From the NCBI RefSeq assembly GCF_007856155.1, contig NZ_CP042266.1, positions 1,674,001 to 1,738,000 of the forward strand: DNA of 64,000 bases, given 5' to 3'. Positions within the stretch are counted from its first letter, which is position 1. Each line of letters opens with the position of its first letter. A program made the translations under genes and the position numbers. The notes under the pieces were generated by a model. That model did not search any database. It worked only from the letters and a program-made list of their open reading frames with translations, and was not told where the DNA came from. Origin of the DNA: Streptomyces qinzhouensis (GTDB lineage Bacteria > Actinomycetota > Actinomycetes > Streptomycetales > Streptomycetaceae). Positions 53,546 to 61,660 of the stretch are shown here, piece by piece.

Positions 53546-54553
53546 TCAGTAGCGGTACTGCTGCTGCTCGTTGTCGTACCCCTGGCCGCCCTGGCCCGGT
53601 CCGTAGTCGTACGGGGGCTGTTCGTCGCCGGGGCCCGGCTGCCGCGCCGGTTCGTCGTCCCGCTGCTGGGGCACCCACACCCCGCCGGGCGGGGTGTCCG
53701 TCACCCCGTCCTGCGGGTAGTAGCCGGCGGGGTCCTGCGAGCCGTACGGCTGGGGGTTGCCGAAGCTGTCGTAACCGCCCTCGTAGGGGGTGTACTGCTG
53801 TGCGCCGCCCACATACGGATCGGAGTAGGCGGGGTACTGCTGCTGGTCCTGGCCGAAGTCGTAGCCACCGGGGGCTTCGGCGGGCGCCGTCCCGTCACCG
53901 TAGTAAGGGGCGTAACCCCCGTCGTAGGCGCCGCCGTCCGGGTTTCCGTCCGGCAGGCCGCCGTCCTGCTGCTGGACCGTGGGCATATAGGCGGTATCGC
54001 TGTAGACGCCGTACTGGCCGGTCTCGTCCGGCATCGGCTGCGGCTCGTAGACCGACCCGGGGACACCCGGCGCGCCGGCGCCCGCGAGCACACCCACGTC
54101 GGGAGTGGCCGGGAAGCCGTGGTCCGGGCCGGCTGTCGGGTCCGGCGCCGGGAAGCCGTGCTCCGGGGAGCCCTGGACCTCCGGGCCGTCGAAGCCGTCG
54201 TACGCCTGCTGAGCGCCGGTCTCGCCCACGGCCACGGGCTCCGGGGCCGCCGGGCGGGGCTCCTTCACACCGTCCTTGCGGCGGCGGCTGGCGCCCGGGC
54301 GGCCGCCGATCGCCCAACCGGTGGAGAAGCCCTTCCGGAAGGAGAGCGTCACATACGTCTGTCCCACGGCGAAGGCGATCGCGCCGAGACCGATGACCAC
54401 CCGGGAGGCCACCAGAACACCCAGGACGACCGTGAGGAAGCCGCCGAAGGCGAGCAGCCGCCAGCGCAGTCGCGCCTTGTACTGGAGCAGCACCTCACCC
54501 AGCAGCCACAGCGCCACGACGCCGAAAGCGATGTAGAGGACCGTAAGACCCAT
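53546..54553 (-). CDS. Membrane protein with long Gln/Tyr/Gly-rich tail
   Basis: 335 aa. Three hydrophobic helices in the first 70 residues (LTVLYIAFGVVALWLLGEVLL, LAFGGFLTVVLGVLVASRVV, LGAIAFAVGQTYV) are followed by a basic stretch (RPGASRRRKDG). Then come more than 200 residues of low-complexity sequence rich in Gln, Tyr, Gly, Pro and Asp (QQQDGG, YAPYYGD, NEQQQYRY). The tail should be disordered and could mediate phase separation or protein binding. I recognise no named family. It lies 39 bp downstream of metF on the same strand. Confidence 0.75.
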   Translation of the reverse strand: MGLTVLYIAFGVVALWLLGEVLLQYKARLRWRLLAFGGFLTVVLGVLVASRVVIGLGAIAFAVGQTYVTLSFRKGFSTGWAIGGRPGASRRRKDGVKEPRPAAPEPVAVGETGAQQAYDGFDGPEVQGSPEHGFPAPDPTAGPDHGFPATPDVGVLAGAGAPGVPGSVYEPQPMPDETGQYGVYSDTAYMPTVQQQDGGLPDGNPDGGAYDGGYAPYYGDGTAPAEAPGGYDFGQDQQQYPAYSDPYVGGAQQYTPYEGGYDSFGNPQPYGSQDPAGYYPQDGVTDTPPGGVWVPQQRDDEPARQPGPGDEQPPYDYGPGQGGQGYDNEQQQYRY

Positions 54554-54592
54554 CCCCGCCCCTCTCCTTCGGCCGTCGTCGGGTACGGCCGG

Positions 54593-55510
54593 TCACACCT
54601 GCTCGTGCAGTCCGAGATTCTCGTAGATCTCGAGTGTCGCAGTGGAGTTGTTGAGGGTGATGAAGTGCAGCCCCGGCACACCCTCCGAGAGCAGCTCCGC
54701 GCAGAACTCCGTTGCGAACTCGATACCTATGGAGCGTACAGCGGCGGGATCGTCCTTGACCGCGAGGATGCGGTCTTTCAGTTCCTCGGGGATCGCCGCG
54801 TTGCTGAGCTGAGCGAATCGTTCCAGTTGTCCGACGCTGGTGATGGGCATGATCTCGGGGATGATCGGGGTGGCGCAGCCCGCCGCCGTCACCCGGTCAC
54901 GGAGTGTCAGATAGTCGGCGGGGCGGAAGAACATCTGGGTGATGGCGTAGTCCGCCCCGGCCCGGCACTTGTCGACGAAGTGACGGATGTCGGTGTCCCA
55001 GTCGGCGGAGCGCGGATGCATCTCGGGGAAGGCCGCGACACCGACGCAGAAGTCGCCGGACTCCTTGATGAGCCGGACCAGTTCGGCGGCGTACGTCACG
55101 CCCTGCGGGTGGCGGACCCACTCGCCCATCGGGTCGCCGGGCGGGTCGCCGCGGACCGCGAGGATGTTACGGATCCCGGCGTCGGCGTACTGGCCGATCA
55201 TGTTCCGCAGTTCGGCGATGGAGTGGTTGACCGCGGTGAGATGGGCCACCGGGGTCAGGGTGGTGTCGGAGGCGATCTGCTCGGTCGCCTTCACCGTGCC
55301 CGCACGTGTCGAGCCGCCCGCGCCGTAGGTGACGGAGACAAAGCTCGGCGCGACGGCCTCCACGCGACGCAGCGCGTTCCAGAGGTTCCGCTCGCCCTTC
55401 TCCGTCTTGGGCGCCCAGAACTCGAAGGAGTGGGACGTCTGCCCGGTCGCGAGAAGCTCGCGAACGGTCCGTGCGCGGTCCGTCCTGGTCGATGCTGTTC
55501 CTAGGGCCAT
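54593..55510 (-). CDS. metF: 5,10-methylenetetrahydrofolate reductase
   Basis: 305 aa flavoprotein that makes 5-methyl-THF for methionine synthesis. [18 protein letters not shown] is the actinobacterial form of the FEFFPPK start. [26 protein letters not shown] and [12 protein letters not shown] are the conserved folate and FAD segments. The length is close to E. coli MetF (296 aa), so there is no eukaryotic regulatory domain. The gene follows thiE by 69 bp. I see no SAM or B12 riboswitch upstream. Confidence 0.95.
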   Translation of the reverse strand: MALGTASTRTDRARTVRELLATGQTSHSFEFWAPKTEKGERNLWNALRRVEAVAPSFVSVTYGAGGSTRAGTVKATEQIASDTTLTPVAHLTAVNHSIAELRNMIGQYADAGIRNILAVRGDPPGDPMGEWVRHPQGVTYAAELVRLIKESGDFCVGVAAFPEMHPRSADWDTDIRHFVDKCRAGADYAITQMFFRPADYLTLRDRVTAAGCATPIIPEIMPITSVGQLERFAQLSNAAIPEELKDRILAVKDDPAAVRSIGIEFATEFCAELLSEGVPGLHFITLNNSTATLEIYENLGLHEQV

Positions 55511-55579
55511 ACTCGCAGGCTATCGGGGGTACGGGGGTGCCCCAACCGGAGTCCACCCATCGGACATGGGTGTTTCACG

Positions 55580-56245
55580 TCATGGCTGCTCACAGCGGGC
55601 GCGTATCCGCGCACTGAGACGAGCGGCCGCGGCACCCGGGTCGTCGGCCTCGGTGATGGCCCGGACGACGACGATCCGGCGGGCGCCCGCGTCCAGCACC
55701 TCGTCGAGATTGCCCTCGTCGATCCCGCCGATGGCGAACCAGGGCCGGTCCGTGCCCAGGGCGGCGGTGGTCCTGACCAGGCCGAGGCCGGGCGCGGACC
55801 GGCCGGGCTTGGTGGGGGTGGGCCAGCAGGGTCCGGTGCAGAAGTAGTCGGCGCCGGTCTGGCCGGCGGCGGCCCCGGCCTCGGCCGGGCTGTGGGTGGA
55901 GCGGCCGATCAGGATTCCGTCGCCCAGCAGGGCACGGGCGGCGGGGACGGGCAGATCGCCCTGGCCGAGGTGGAGGACGTCGGCACCGGCGGCGTGGGCG
56001 ACATCGGCGCGGTCGTTGACGGCGAGGAGGGCGCCGTGGCGGCGGCAGGCGTCGGCGAAGACCTCCAGCCGCGCCAGTTCCTCGGCCGCCTCCAGGCTCT
56101 TGTCGCGCAGCTGGACGATGTCCACGCCGGAGGAGAGCGCCGCGTCGAGGAAGTCGGGGAGGTCGCCCCGGTGGGTGCGGGCGTCCGTACAGAGATAGAG
56201 CCGGGCGTCGGCGAGCCGGGCGCGGCGCTGCGGTGTTGTGGGCAT
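55580..56245 (-). CDS. thiE: Thiamine phosphate synthase
   Basis: 221 aa TIM-barrel enzyme joining HMP-PP and THZ-P to thiamine phosphate. [41 protein letters not shown] (key parts NDRADVA and HLGQGDLP), LIGRSTHSP and [19 protein letters not shown] are diagnostic. The ATG at 56245 gives [21 protein letters not shown] in part (residues 13-20 start the barrel). It is on the strand opposite thiO-thiS-thiG, about 2.7 kb away, and shows no TPP riboswitch in its 253-bp upstream gap. Confidence 0.95.
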   Translation of the reverse strand: MPTTPQRRARLADARLYLCTDARTHRGDLPDFLDAALSSGVDIVQLRDKSLEAAEELARLEVFADACRRHGALLAVNDRADVAHAAGADVLHLGQGDLPVPAARALLGDGILIGRSTHSPAEAGAAAGQTGADYFCTGPCWPTPTKPGRSAPGLGLVRTTAALGTDRPWFAIGGIDEGNLDEVLDAGARRIVVVRAITEADDPGAAAARLSARIRARCEQP

Positions 56246-56429
56246 GGCGGATTCCCCCCTGGGGTGGTTCGGCGGTACGAGGTCGGCGCCGGGCCCGGTG
56301 GTGCCGGCGCGGTGCCCCGTGGTCGGGCCGGGGGCCGGGCAGGGCTCGCCGCGGAAGCGGGCCGCGCGGGTCCCCGCCCCATGGCTCCCGGAACCGATAC
56401 CCGGCCCCGGACGCGTACCCCGCCGGCGG

Positions 56430-56460
56430 CCCGGGCGCCCGCTCGGTGCGGGCGCCCGGG
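56430..56460 (-). terminator. 13-bp hairpin after the Rv2175c-like gene
   Basis: cccgggcgcccgc, loop tcggt, gcgggcgcccggg. It lies downstream of the gene at 56499-56864 and upstream of thiE, so it should separate their transcripts. Confidence 0.75.
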
Positions 56461-56498
56461 CGTCAGGGGCGCGCCGGGGAACGGGATACGGAAGGGGA

Positions 56499-56864
56499 TC
56501 AGACGGCGAGCGCCTGGGCCCGTCGCTTCACTTCCGTGCCGCGGTTCTCACTGAGGGCCTGGGCGGGGGTGCCGGGGAGGGTCGGGTCGGGAGTGAAGAG
56601 CCACTCCAGCATCTCTTCGTCGGTGAAGCCGTCGTCCTTGAGGAGGGTCAGGGTGCCGGCCAGGCCCTTGACGACCTTGTCATCGCTGATGAAAGCGGCG
56701 GGAACCTGGAGAACCCGGTTCTCGCCGCGGCGCACCGCGATCAGGCCGCCTTCCTTGACAAGCTGTCGCACCCGGGTCACCTCGACGTCCAGCTTCTCCG
56801 CGATATCGGGAAGCGTGAGCCAGGCGGGCACGAGGGCATCGATCTTTGCGTCAATCTCGGTCAC
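56499..56864 (-). CDS. Rv2175c-type DNA-binding protein
   Basis: 121 aa. A winged helix-turn-helix near the start ([20 protein letters not shown]) and the C-terminal [20 protein letters not shown] match the Rv2175c family. In Mycobacterium tuberculosis that protein binds DNA and is a substrate of the neighbouring kinase PknL. Here a PASTA kinase is encoded about 5 kb away, keeping the association in looser form. GTG 56864 ([15 protein letters not shown]) fits the family N-terminus; the frame extends upstream without protein-like sequence. Confidence 0.88.
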   Translation of the reverse strand: MTEIDAKIDALVPAWLTLPDIAEKLDVEVTRVRQLVKEGGLIAVRRGENRVLQVPAAFISDDKVVKGLAGTLTLLKDDGFTDEEMLEWLFTPDPTLPGTPAQALSENRGTEVKRRAQALAV

Positions 56865-56995
56865 AGGACAAGCGTGCCATCCGGGACCGACAGTGGGTAG
56901 CGGGAGCCCCCCTCGGACGGCGGCCATCCGGCCCACGCGGCGGACGGGACCCCTGGCCGCGGCGGTTCACGGCGACCGCCGGAAGCCCGGCCGGT

Positions 56996-58264
56996 TCAGC
57001 GGGCGGCGGCCTTCAGGGGCGTCGCCGGGTCCGCCGCGGCCGCCGGATCCAGCCGTCCACCCGACTGGATGATCCGGCGGCCCTGGGACAGGTCACGGGG
57101 CCTTCCCACGGCCAGTACGGCCACGAGCGCGCCGTCGCGGAGCCAGAGCACGGACCAGGCGGCGTCGGCCGGGTCGCCGCGCCACAGGAGGGTGTCGGCT
57201 CCGTGGTGGTCGCCCGCGTACTGCACGAAGCGGCCGAACTGCTCGGACCAGAAGTACGGCACGGGGTCGTAGACGGCGGGCGCCGTGCCGGGCACGGATG
57301 GGGCGCCCTCGGGGCGGGCGGCGGCCGCCAGGTCCCCGATCACGTTGGCGGCGACCGTTCGCGGGCCCTGGAGCGCGTTGTCCCAGTGGTGGACCAGCAG
57401 CCGTCTGCCGTAGCGGGTGGAGGGGAAGGACGCGCAGTCCCCGACCGCGTACACCCCGGGCAGATCGGTGCGCAGGCCCTCGTCGGCGGTGACGGAGCCG
57501 TCGGGGCCGGTCCCGACGCCGGAGCCGGCCAGCCAGCCGGTGGCGGGGCGGGCCCCGATACCGACGACGACGGCGCCCGCGGCGATCCGGCGCCCGCAGG
57601 ACAGAACGACGGCCCCGGGCTCCACCGACGCCACCCGGGCATCCGTGATGAGCTCGGCCCCGGCCTCGGCGTACCAGTCGGCCATCGGGGTGGTGACCTC
57701 GGCGGGCAGCGCACCCGCCAGCGGTCGGCCGGCGGCCTCCACGACGGTGACCGCGCAGCCCGCGGCGCGGGCGGCGGTGGCGAACTCGGCCCCGATCCAC
57801 CCCGCGCCGACGACCACGATGTCGTGCTGCCGGGCGAGTACCGGCCTGAGCCGCTCGGCGTCGTCCAGGGTGCGCAGCAGATGGACCCCGGGCACCCCCT
57901 CGGCACCGGGCAGGGCGACGGGCTCGGCGCCGGTGGCGACGACGAGGACGTCGTACGGAACGGGTCCGGCCGCCGTGTCCAGCTCCCGGACGGCGGGGCG
58001 CAGCCCGGTCACGGCGAGGCCGAGCCGCAGTTCGATCCCGAGCCCCTCGAAGTCCACCTCGAAAGCGGAACCCTCGGCGGTACCGAGCAGGACCGCCTTG
58101 GAGAGCGGTGGCCGGTCGTACGGCTGGTGGGGCTCGGCCCCGATGACCGTCACGGGGCCGGTATGACCCAGCTCCCTCAGGGCGACGGCCGTCTGTACTC
58201 CGGCCATGCCCGCACCGACGACGACCACGCCCGCCGTCTGCTGCTCCGTCTGCTGATCGCTCAC
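56996..58264 (-). CDS. FAD-dependent ferredoxin/rubredoxin-reductase-like enzyme
   Basis: 422 aa pyridine-nucleotide oxidoreductase. The FAD site is VVVVGAGMAGVQTAVAL, with PYDRPPLSK in the next segment typical of ferredoxin reductases of oxygenase systems. The NAD(P)H site is IVVVGAGWIGAEFA, and VYAVGDCASFPS binds FAD again. A C-terminal reductase domain (YFWSEQFGRFVQYAG) completes the family pattern. It would pass electrons from NAD(P)H to a ferredoxin, whose gene is not here. The GTG start is at 58264. Confidence 0.92.
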   Translation of the reverse strand: MSDQQTEQQTAGVVVVGAGMAGVQTAVALRELGHTGPVTVIGAEPHQPYDRPPLSKAVLLGTAEGSAFEVDFEGLGIELRLGLAVTGLRPAVRELDTAAGPVPYDVLVVATGAEPVALPGAEGVPGVHLLRTLDDAERLRPVLARQHDIVVVGAGWIGAEFATAARAAGCAVTVVEAAGRPLAGALPAEVTTPMADWYAEAGAELITDARVASVEPGAVVLSCGRRIAAGAVVVGIGARPATGWLAGSGVGTGPDGSVTADEGLRTDLPGVYAVGDCASFPSTRYGRRLLVHHWDNALQGPRTVAANVIGDLAAAARPEGAPSVPGTAPAVYDPVPYFWSEQFGRFVQYAGDHHGADTLLWRGDPADAAWSVLWLRDGALVAVLAVGRPRDLSQGRRIIQSGGRLDPAAAADPATPLKAAAR

Positions 58265-58292
58265 CCCTCCACCTTAAGCATCTGACATCTCG

Positions 58293-58697
58293 TCAGAAAA
58301 GTGACCCCGCTCGACCGTCCTCCGCCGGACCGGAACCCGCCCGGCCGGGCGCGCTCCCGGCGGGAAGTTCCTCCACCACGCTCGTACCGCTGCCCTCCCG
58401 GGACTCCCAGGACCAGCTCTCCTCCAGTCTCAGCCGCCCGTCGGGCAGTTCGACGACGGTGGAGACGCAGTGGCCCGATGAGGTGCCACCGTCCTGTTTC
58501 AACTGCACATAGCGGAAGTCGAGCCGGTCGCCGTCACGGGTGCCGACGAGATGGCCGCGGACCACGTCACCGCCCTCGTACTCGGCCCAGATCCGGCCGT
58601 CCTCCTCGTGGTACAGAAAGCGGGTACGGGTGCCGACCTGGCCGGGTGCCTGATCGGCGACCGGGGACAGCACGCGTCCGTCCAGCGAGCTCGCCAT
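58293..58697 (-). CDS. Small lipocalin-like protein of unknown function
   Basis: 134 aa. DGRVLSPVADQAPGQV, FLYHEEDGRIWAEYEGGDVVRG (FLYHEEDGRIW, YEGGDVVRG), LDFRYVQL and LRLEESWSWES show the repeating beta-strand pattern of a small barrel family found in many bacteria, often mislabelled N-acetylglutamate synthase. No catalytic residues can be named. The C-terminus is Gly/Ala-rich. The ATG has GGAGGAG upstream. It starts just beside a 13-bp tandem repeat. It reads in the same direction as the FAD reductase, 28 bp away, so the two may share a transcript. Confidence 0.8.
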   Translation of the reverse strand: MASSLDGRVLSPVADQAPGQVGTRTRFLYHEEDGRIWAEYEGGDVVRGHLVGTRDGDRLDFRYVQLKQDGGTSSGHCVSTVVELPDGRLRLEESWSWESREGSGTSVVEELPAGSAPGRAGSGPAEDGRAGSLF

Positions 58698-58715
58698 GGG
58701 TGAAAGCTCCTCCTC

Positions 58716-58793
58716 GGGTCCGGATGTCGGGTCCGGATGTCAGATTCGGGTGTCGGGCCCGGATGTCAGGTCCGGGTGTCAGGTCCGGGCGTC
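58716..58793. repeat. Six tandem 13-bp repeats between divergent genes
   Basis: Units begin at 58716, 58729, 58742, 58755, 58768 and 58781. The form is gggtccggatgtc with substitutions at positions 1, 3, 4, 9 and 10. It lies in the 5' leader region of the small gene and about 80 bp upstream of the TPP riboswitch. Confidence 0.9.
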
Positions 58794-58854
58794 CCGCGCG
58801 GACCGGCCCGGTGCCGCCGCCCCGACCGTCTTACTCCGCCGCGGACCCGGGGGT

Positions 58855-58860
58855 TAGGGT
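58855..58860 (+). promoter_or_regulatory. Possible -10 (TAGGGT) for the thi operon
   Basis: TAGGGT, with TTACTC at 58831-58836 as a weak -35 (18-nt spacer). Initiation around 58867 would start the transcript just before the riboswitch. Confidence 0.4.
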
Positions 58861-58872
58861 GGCCACCGTAAA

Positions 58873-58967
58873 GCACTCGCGGGAGCCCGGACGCACCGGG
58901 CTGAGAGGGAGGCTGACCGGCCTCCGACCGTACGAACCTGATCCGGGTCATGCCGGCGAAGGGAGGG
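58873..58967 (+). ncRNA. TPP (THI-box) riboswitch
   Basis: The conserved blocks are cgggagcccgg, ccgggCTGAGAggga, ggctgaccggcctccGACCgtacGAACCTGATccgggtcatgCCGGCGaaggga (the latter in parts). CTGAGA near 58911-58916 and GAACCTGATCCGGGTCAT near 58934-58951 are the diagnostic J2/3 and J4/5 segments. The ribosome binding site GGGAGG directly follows the aptamer, so thiamine pyrophosphate should block thiO translation. Confidence 0.95.
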
Positions 58968-58978
58968 GCTGGACGCCC

Positions 58979-60325
58979 ATGTCGCGTACCCCCGAACCAT
59001 CCGCACCGGCCGCCGCACGGCCGGCCGCACCCCCCGAAGAGGCCGGCCGACGGCCCCCCTCGCCCCACTCCGAGCCCCCCGGACCGGTCCGGACCGCTCC
59101 TGACCGGTCTGCTCCGAACCCTGCTCCGGACCCTTCTCCGGTCCCTGCTCCGGACCGGTCCTCGAGCCGGGCCGATGTGCTGGTCATCGGGGGCGGGATC
59201 ATCGGGCTCGCCATCGCCTGGCGGTCCGCGCAGCGCGGGCTTAAGGTCACCGTCGCCGACCCGGAGCCGGGCGGCGGTGCGGCCGGGGTGGCGGCGGGCA
59301 TGCTCGCCGCCGTGACCGAACTCCACTACGGCGAGCAGACCCTGCTGGCCCTCAACCTGGAGTCGGCCCGGCGCTATCCCGCCTTCGCCGCCGAACTGGA
59401 GGAGGCGAGCGGACACTCCGTCGGCTACCGGGCCTGCGGCACCCTCGCCGTCGCCCTCGACACCGACGACCGCGCCCATCTGCGGGAGCTGCACGCCCTC
59501 CAGCAGCGGTCCGGGCTCGACGCGCAGTGGCTGAGCGGCCGGGAGTGCCGCCGGCTGGAACCCATGCTCGCCCCCGGAGTCCGGGGCGGGCTCCGGGTCG
59601 ACGGCGACCATCAGGTCGACCCGCGACGGCTGGCGGCGGCGCTGGTCACCGCCTGCGAGCGCGCCGGGGTACGCCTCCACCGGGGCTGGGCGGCCCGGCT
59701 GCTGGTCGAGCGCGACCGGGCCGCGGGCGCGGTCCTCGCCGACGGCACCGAACTGCGCGCCGGGCAGACCGTCCTCGCCGGGGGCAGTCTCAGCGGCCGG
59801 CTGGCCGGACTGCCGGCCGATGCCCTGCCGCCCGTACGCCCGGTGAAGGGTCAGGTGCTCCGGCTGGCGGTGCCCGCGCCGCTCGCGCCCTTCCTCTCCC
59901 GGACCGTACGCGCCGTCGTCCGCGGCAGCCATGTCTATCTCGTGCCCCGGGCGAACGGCGAACTGGTCATCGGGGCGACCAGTGAGGAGCTGGGCTTCGA
60001 CACCACCGTCACCGCGGGCGGGGTCTACGAACTGCTGCGCGACGCGCATGAACTGGTCCCCGGCATCACCGAGCTGCCGCTGACCGAGACCCGGGCCGGA
60101 CTGCGCCCCGGCTCTCCGGACAACGCCCCGCTGCTGGGCCCGAGCGCACTGCCCGGTCTGCTGCTGGCCACCGGCCACTACCGCAACGGTGTCCTCCTCA
60201 CTCCGCTGACCGGCGACGCGATCGCGACGGCGCTCGCCACCGGCGTCCTGCCCGAGGAAGTCCATCCCTTCACCCCCGACCGCTTCCTCCCCGCCGCCCC
60301 CGCCTCTCAGGAGCAGCTCGTATGA
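58979..60325 (+). CDS. thiO: Glycine oxidase for thiazole synthesis
   Basis: 448 aa FAD enzyme that oxidises glycine to iminoglycine, the nitrogen source for the thiazole ring. A Pro/Ala-rich extension of about 65 residues precedes the FAD motif ADVLVIGGGIIGLAIAWRSA. GVAAGMLAAVTELHYGEQ, GGLRVDGDHQVDPRRLA, YLVPRANGELVIGATSEELGFDT (parts) and LLATGHYRNGVLLTPLTG are the family blocks. ATG 58979 is fixed by the riboswitch-controlled ribosome binding site. thiS overlaps its stop by 4 bp. The long N-terminal tail is unusual and may be disordered. Confidence 0.94.
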   Translation: MSRTPEPSAPAAARPAAPPEEAGRRPPSPHSEPPGPVRTAPDRSAPNPAPDPSPVPAPDRSSSRADVLVIGGGIIGLAIAWRSAQRGLKVTVADPEPGGGAAGVAAGMLAAVTELHYGEQTLLALNLESARRYPAFAAELEEASGHSVGYRACGTLAVALDTDDRAHLRELHALQQRSGLDAQWLSGRECRRLEPMLAPGVRGGLRVDGDHQVDPRRLAAALVTACERAGVRLHRGWAARLLVERDRAAGAVLADGTELRAGQTVLAGGSLSGRLAGLPADALPPVRPVKGQVLRLAVPAPLAPFLSRTVRAVVRGSHVYLVPRANGELVIGATSEELGFDTTVTAGGVYELLRDAHELVPGITELPLTETRAGLRPGSPDNAPLLGPSALPGLLLATGHYRNGVLLTPLTGDAIATALATGVLPEEVHPFTPDRFLPAAPASQEQLV

Positions 60326-60537
60326 ACAGCATCCCCCCGCTCGTCTCCGTCAACGGCGAGTGGCGTGAACTCGCCACCGGAACCACGCTCGACGTCCTCG
60401 TCGCCACCCTCACCCCGGCACCGGCCGGGGTCGCCGCCGCGGTCAACGAGACGGTCGTACCCCGTGGCCAGTGGCCCGGCACCCTCCTCGGCGACGGCGA
60501 CCGCGTCGAGGTCCTCACCGCGGTCCAGGGCGGCTGA
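60322..60537 (+). CDS. thiS: Sulfur-carrier protein ThiS
   Basis: 71 aa ubiquitin-like protein. The essential C-terminal Gly-Gly is present (LTAVQGG), and VNETVVPRGQW matches the family. ThiS becomes a thiocarboxylate after ThiF adenylation and donates sulfur to ThiG; no thiF is in the window. Its ATG overlaps the thiO stop (ATGA) and thiG follows after 6 bp, so all three are translationally linked and controlled by the TPP riboswitch. Confidence 0.95.
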   Translation: MNSIPPLVSVNGEWRELATGTTLDVLVATLTPAPAGVAAAVNETVVPRGQWPGTLLGDGDRVEVLTAVQGG

Positions 60538-61503
<966 letters not shown>

Positions 61504-61648
61504 GCCCGGCGGGGCCGCCGACGGGCCCGGGAGGACACACCCCGCGGCAGGGGCGCCGCGTCACGGCTCGGCATCGTTCCTGACCCGATCCTGACCCGGT
61601 CCCGCCCCCACCGGGACCGACCGCGACAGGGTTGTCGGTCCCGGCTCG

Positions 61649-61654
61649 TAGAAT
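61649..61654 (+). promoter_or_regulatory. -10 element TAGAAT, leaderless kinase start
   Basis: TAGAAT ends 6 nt before the GTG at 61661 and no ribosome binding site is present, which is the standard geometry of a leaderless transcript. Confidence 0.6.
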
Positions 61655-61660
61655 CGGCCT

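Noticed and set aside
56246..56498. TPP riboswitch upstream of thiE
   Set aside because: No CTGAGA or GAACCTGATC-type blocks are present; only a GC hairpin terminator and GC-rich sequence.
58716..58793. CRISPR-like array
   Set aside because: Units are only 13 bp and directly adjacent with no spacers, and there are no cas genes.
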